Below, one piece after another: positions 61,803-64,000 of a stretch of DNA of 64,000 nt. The stretch is from assembly GCA_963759055.1 (NCBI GenBank), contig CAVWYD010000014.1, forward strand, positions 147,752 to 211,751, in the 5' to 3' direction. The stretch is from Thiosocius sp963759055 (lineage in GTDB: Bacteria > Pseudomonadota > Gammaproteobacteria > Chromatiales > Chromatiaceae). The position numbers and the translations under genes are program-made. A model generated the notes under the pieces. It searched no databases. It saw only the letters and a program-made list of their open reading frames with translations, and was not told the origin of the DNA. The stretch's first letter is position 1, and the number at the start of each line of letters is the position of its first letter.

Positions 61803-62463
61803 ATGCCAAGAAAAACACGTATAGACAAGGAAGAGGTTCGAGCATTCCTGCGCAGACTGCGCGATAAGGATGTCTACCGTCTCCTCGATCGAGCCGTAGA
61901 TCTGCTGCCGGCCACCCGCTTGCCGAAGCTTCTCGAAGGTTACGTGGATCCGGAAGAGCTACGTACGGCGTCAGCACGTTCTTCGCGATTGCTCGATGCG
62001 GTGAAGGGCTTCCATAAAGCCAGCCTCAGTGGGGAGTACTACGAGTCCTTCGACGTCAACTCGAAGAACTTCATGGATGAATCCCGCGGGACTGCGGCCT
62101 GGATCGCGGAATGCAATCGGCTTCTAGAGCACAGCGTAGCACTTGCAGAATCCGGAGATCATGAGCAAGCCTGCGAATGCTTCGATTTGATCTTGACGCT
62201 TCTTCGCCGTGTAGACGACTGCATGGACGACATCATCTTTTTTGCCGACGAGGGCGGTTCGTGGCAGGTGGGCGTCGACTGGCGCAGGATGTTACCTGGC
62301 CTACTTCCAGTCCCTTGCAGCAACCAGCGAGCCCAAGGAATTTGCCCAACATTCGATCAACGCAATCAAAGACTTTGCGGCACACGACCGGAATCGTCAT
62401 CTTCGCGACGCGGTGCGCCACGCGAGCACAGCTCAGAAGAAAGCGCTCAAGGAGCTTACGTGA
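61803..62463 (+). CDS. Hypothetical protein, helical, with apparent frameshift
   Basis: Begins MPRKTRIDKEEVRAFLRRLR, with DKDVYRLLDRAVDLLPATRL and HEQACECFDLILTLLRRVDD, a charged helical protein. Near 62292 the sensible coding moves to the next frame (YFQSLAATSEPKEFAQHSIN, then FAAHDRNRHLRDAVRHASTA) and stops at 62461-62463, overlapping the next gene by 4 bases (GTGA). The restored product would be about 219 residues. Family not recognised; it forms a pair with the next gene. Confidence 0.55.
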
Positions 62464-63601
62464 GCGAATATCAATACTACGAGTTCATGACGATCGATAG
62501 GCCTCTCACGGAGGGGAGATGGGGGAGTTGCGCAGTATCTCGACGCGCGCGGACATCACAACGACCAGCTTTATCAATGAGTACAGCTGGGGCGACCTCA
62601 AGGCCAATCCGGTCAAGCTACTCCAGCATACCCGATGTTTTTGTGTATGTTGCCAACTGGGGTACGCACCGGCTCGGTCTAGGGATTCCCAGCGATACCA
62701 TTGATGTAAAAATCATTGAGCAATATCTGATTTGCGATCAATCGTCGTCGAGAACCGGTAGCGGATACGTTGTTATCGATCTGCGGAGCGACGTGGAGTA
62801 CTCCAAAGATTGGGAAAACGGACGAATCTGGATGACCTCTCTGGCGCCTATGCGTGCCGACCTCCTGCGGGGTGACTTGCGCCCGCTTTATATCGCCTGG
62901 CTCGCCTGCATTCAGAATGGAGACATCAATGACGATGCTTCGGAGCCACCGGTACCGGCAGGGCCTCGCCAGCTCACTTCGGCTCAGCTTCGACTGGCCG
63001 AGTTCCTTCGGCTTGAACGAGTATCTTCTGGAAGTCGCTGCAGACGTTAGTGAGGATGAGGTCGATATGCCGGATGGCCTTGCGAGTTGGATCGCCTCGC
63101 TGTCAGCAAAGGAAAAGGATCGGTTGCTGGTAACTGTGGCCCATGAACTGGAGGTCCAGGTCGGGGCTGCATTGGTCCGGCGCTACCGCCGACATCTCGC
63201 AAAGACTCGGGCCGGGGTGGAAAACAACCTTCCGACGTGCAGTGGGAGAGCTCCTGAAAGCTGCCGCCACGCGCCGTGAAGAACACGAAAATGAGCTGTC
63301 GCGCCACGCTGAAAAGGAACGTAAGCGCCGCGAGGCCGTAGAAGCAAAAGCACGAACAAAACATCTCGATGCGTTGGCCAAGCGCGAGAACGCGGCATGG
63401 AAGGAAATCGAACAGCTCGTCTCATCCAAACGGCCCAGGGCATACGACGAAGCGGTGGTTCTCTTGCGTGATCTGCACGACCTGGCCGAGCGTGCGAAAA
63501 ATCTGGAGAGGTTTACTTCCAAGATTGGCGCACTTACGGGGCGTCACAGTGGAAAGCGGAGCTTCACGGCTCGGCTGCGCAAGGCGGGGTTGACAGCGTG
63601 A
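62460..63601 (+). CDS. Hypothetical protein, several apparent frameshifts
   Basis: Starts GTG at 62460 (SEYQYYEFMTIDRPLTE). It resembles a family of large hypothetical proteins I recall only by pattern. Coding jumps frame at about 62520 (ELRSISTRADITTTSFINEY), 62620 (VFVYVANWGTHRLGLGIP), 63020 (NEYLLEVAADVSEDEVD) and 63200 (FRRAVGELLKAAATRREEHE), ending in a coiled-coil (AEKERKRREAVEAKARTKHL) and TARLRKAGL. About 380 residues if repaired. Function unknown. Confidence 0.5.
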
Positions 63602-63788
63602 AAGCACGCACCGTCCGGAGAAAGAAAGTTAAAACGGACAGGCTCCAAGGCGAATGAACCAGCGGATGTGCGGATAAACTAACCTAATATACAAAAGGTC
63701 TTACGCCGAATAGAGGCAGACCTTCGGCGAGGAAGGGCCGCAAGGAATCAGATGGAAAGAGCTGCGGATAAAACAGCTTGAGTCAATA

Positions 63789-64000
63789 ATGTCTTCAACG
63801 AGTGGAAAGATCGGGGCGTAACGTCCATGTCCATGCGGTAGCGGAAAGAAGTATAAGCGCTGTTGCCTGGCAAAGGGCGCGTTGAATCGCATTTATTCGC
63901 AGGCGGAACGGATGTCGGTGCGTATCAAGTTGGAGGCCTTCACCAGCGCCGGTACGAATATCGATATGAAGGAAGCTGCGGCGAACACTTACTGGGGCCC
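63789..64000 (+). CDS. SEC-C metal-binding domain protein, partial and indel-affected
   Basis: Starts MSSTSGKIG at 63789, then needs a one-base shift within GGGGCG to reach the SEC-C motif PCPCGSGKKYKRCCLAKG (63825-63878), the zinc-binding CxC...CC signature known from SecA C termini and many small proteins. It continues open (NRIYSQAERMSVRIKLEAF...) to the window end. Two compensating indels appear between 63813 and 63825. Function unknown; 3' end not seen. Confidence 0.55.

Overview
The window looks like a chromosomal segment of a gammaproteobacterium, possibly a Chromatiales-type or sulfur-oxidiser-related lineage. The evidence is the gene content: a YajR-like MFS gene next to ssb, ksgA, ybiT, a glutathione formaldehyde pathway, class I PHA synthase with two phasins, selO and gpmA. 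Most genes are ordinary housekeeping or envelope functions, set in a chromosome unusually rich in short dispersed repeats. The lineage is an inference from protein recognition, with no database search behind it.

Layout. 1-5.6 kb: MFS transporter end, ssb, OmpA-like lipoprotein, ksgA (apparent 3' frameshift), frmA-frmB. 5.7-15.2 kb: accessory region with two decayed DUF3768 copies, DUF3750, DUF4864 and START-domain proteins, an amidohydrolase, a YbfB-type MFS plus tautomerase, a membrane gene split by a MITE, a phasin and a BrnT/BrnA toxin-antitoxin pair. 15.3-26.7 kb: methyltransferase + MsbA-like ABC exporter, small membrane and HNH-like genes, SOUL and DUF2490 proteins, VF530 + RRM + ybiT, a manganese exporter-like protein, gpmA and a Dps. 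27-39.4 kb: periplasmic thiol-redox pair, beta-propeller protein, two FtsX-type ABC systems; the second lies with a His-rich DUF2796 protein and a DUF3299 lipoprotein, a zrg-like zinc uptake set. 39.6-44 kb: ParA, phasin, PHA synthase with an unusual helix-hairpin-helix tail. 44.4-54.2 kb: a phosphonate gene cluster. 54.5-59.6 kb: DUF3087, selO, dioxygenase, AhpD-like protein, aldo/keto reductase. 59.6-64 kb: an island-like end with a toxin-antitoxin remnant, a tRNA-Cys 3' fragment (att-like) and several genes broken by frameshifts.

The two most interesting structures are these. (1) A divergent phosphonate locus: pepM fused to a nucleotidyltransferase, phosphonopyruvate decarboxylase and AEP transaminase on the plus strand, facing a UbiA-type prenyltransferase, a rifampin-phosphotransferase-like dikinase, a GNAT protein and a methyltransferase on the minus strand. 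This set is consistent with an uncharacterised route to a nucleotide-activated aminoethylphosphonate and possibly a phosphonate-decorated lipid. (2) A family of 12 interspersed repeats, all in the same orientation. Most carry the antisense of the ksgA translation start (Shine-Dalgarno, TTG start, first ~11 codons), suggesting that the ksgA 5' end was captured and dispersed. A second family is a ~148 bp MITE with 12-bp ends CTGTTGAATTGC (four full copies, one partial).

Regulatory signals include a shared palindromic motif (TTGTGCRGTGCA) upstream of both phasins, probably a PhaR-type operator, and a palindrome in front of brnT. Frameshifts are concentrated at 60-64 kb, so either real gene decay in an island or poor sequence quality near a contig end must be considered there.
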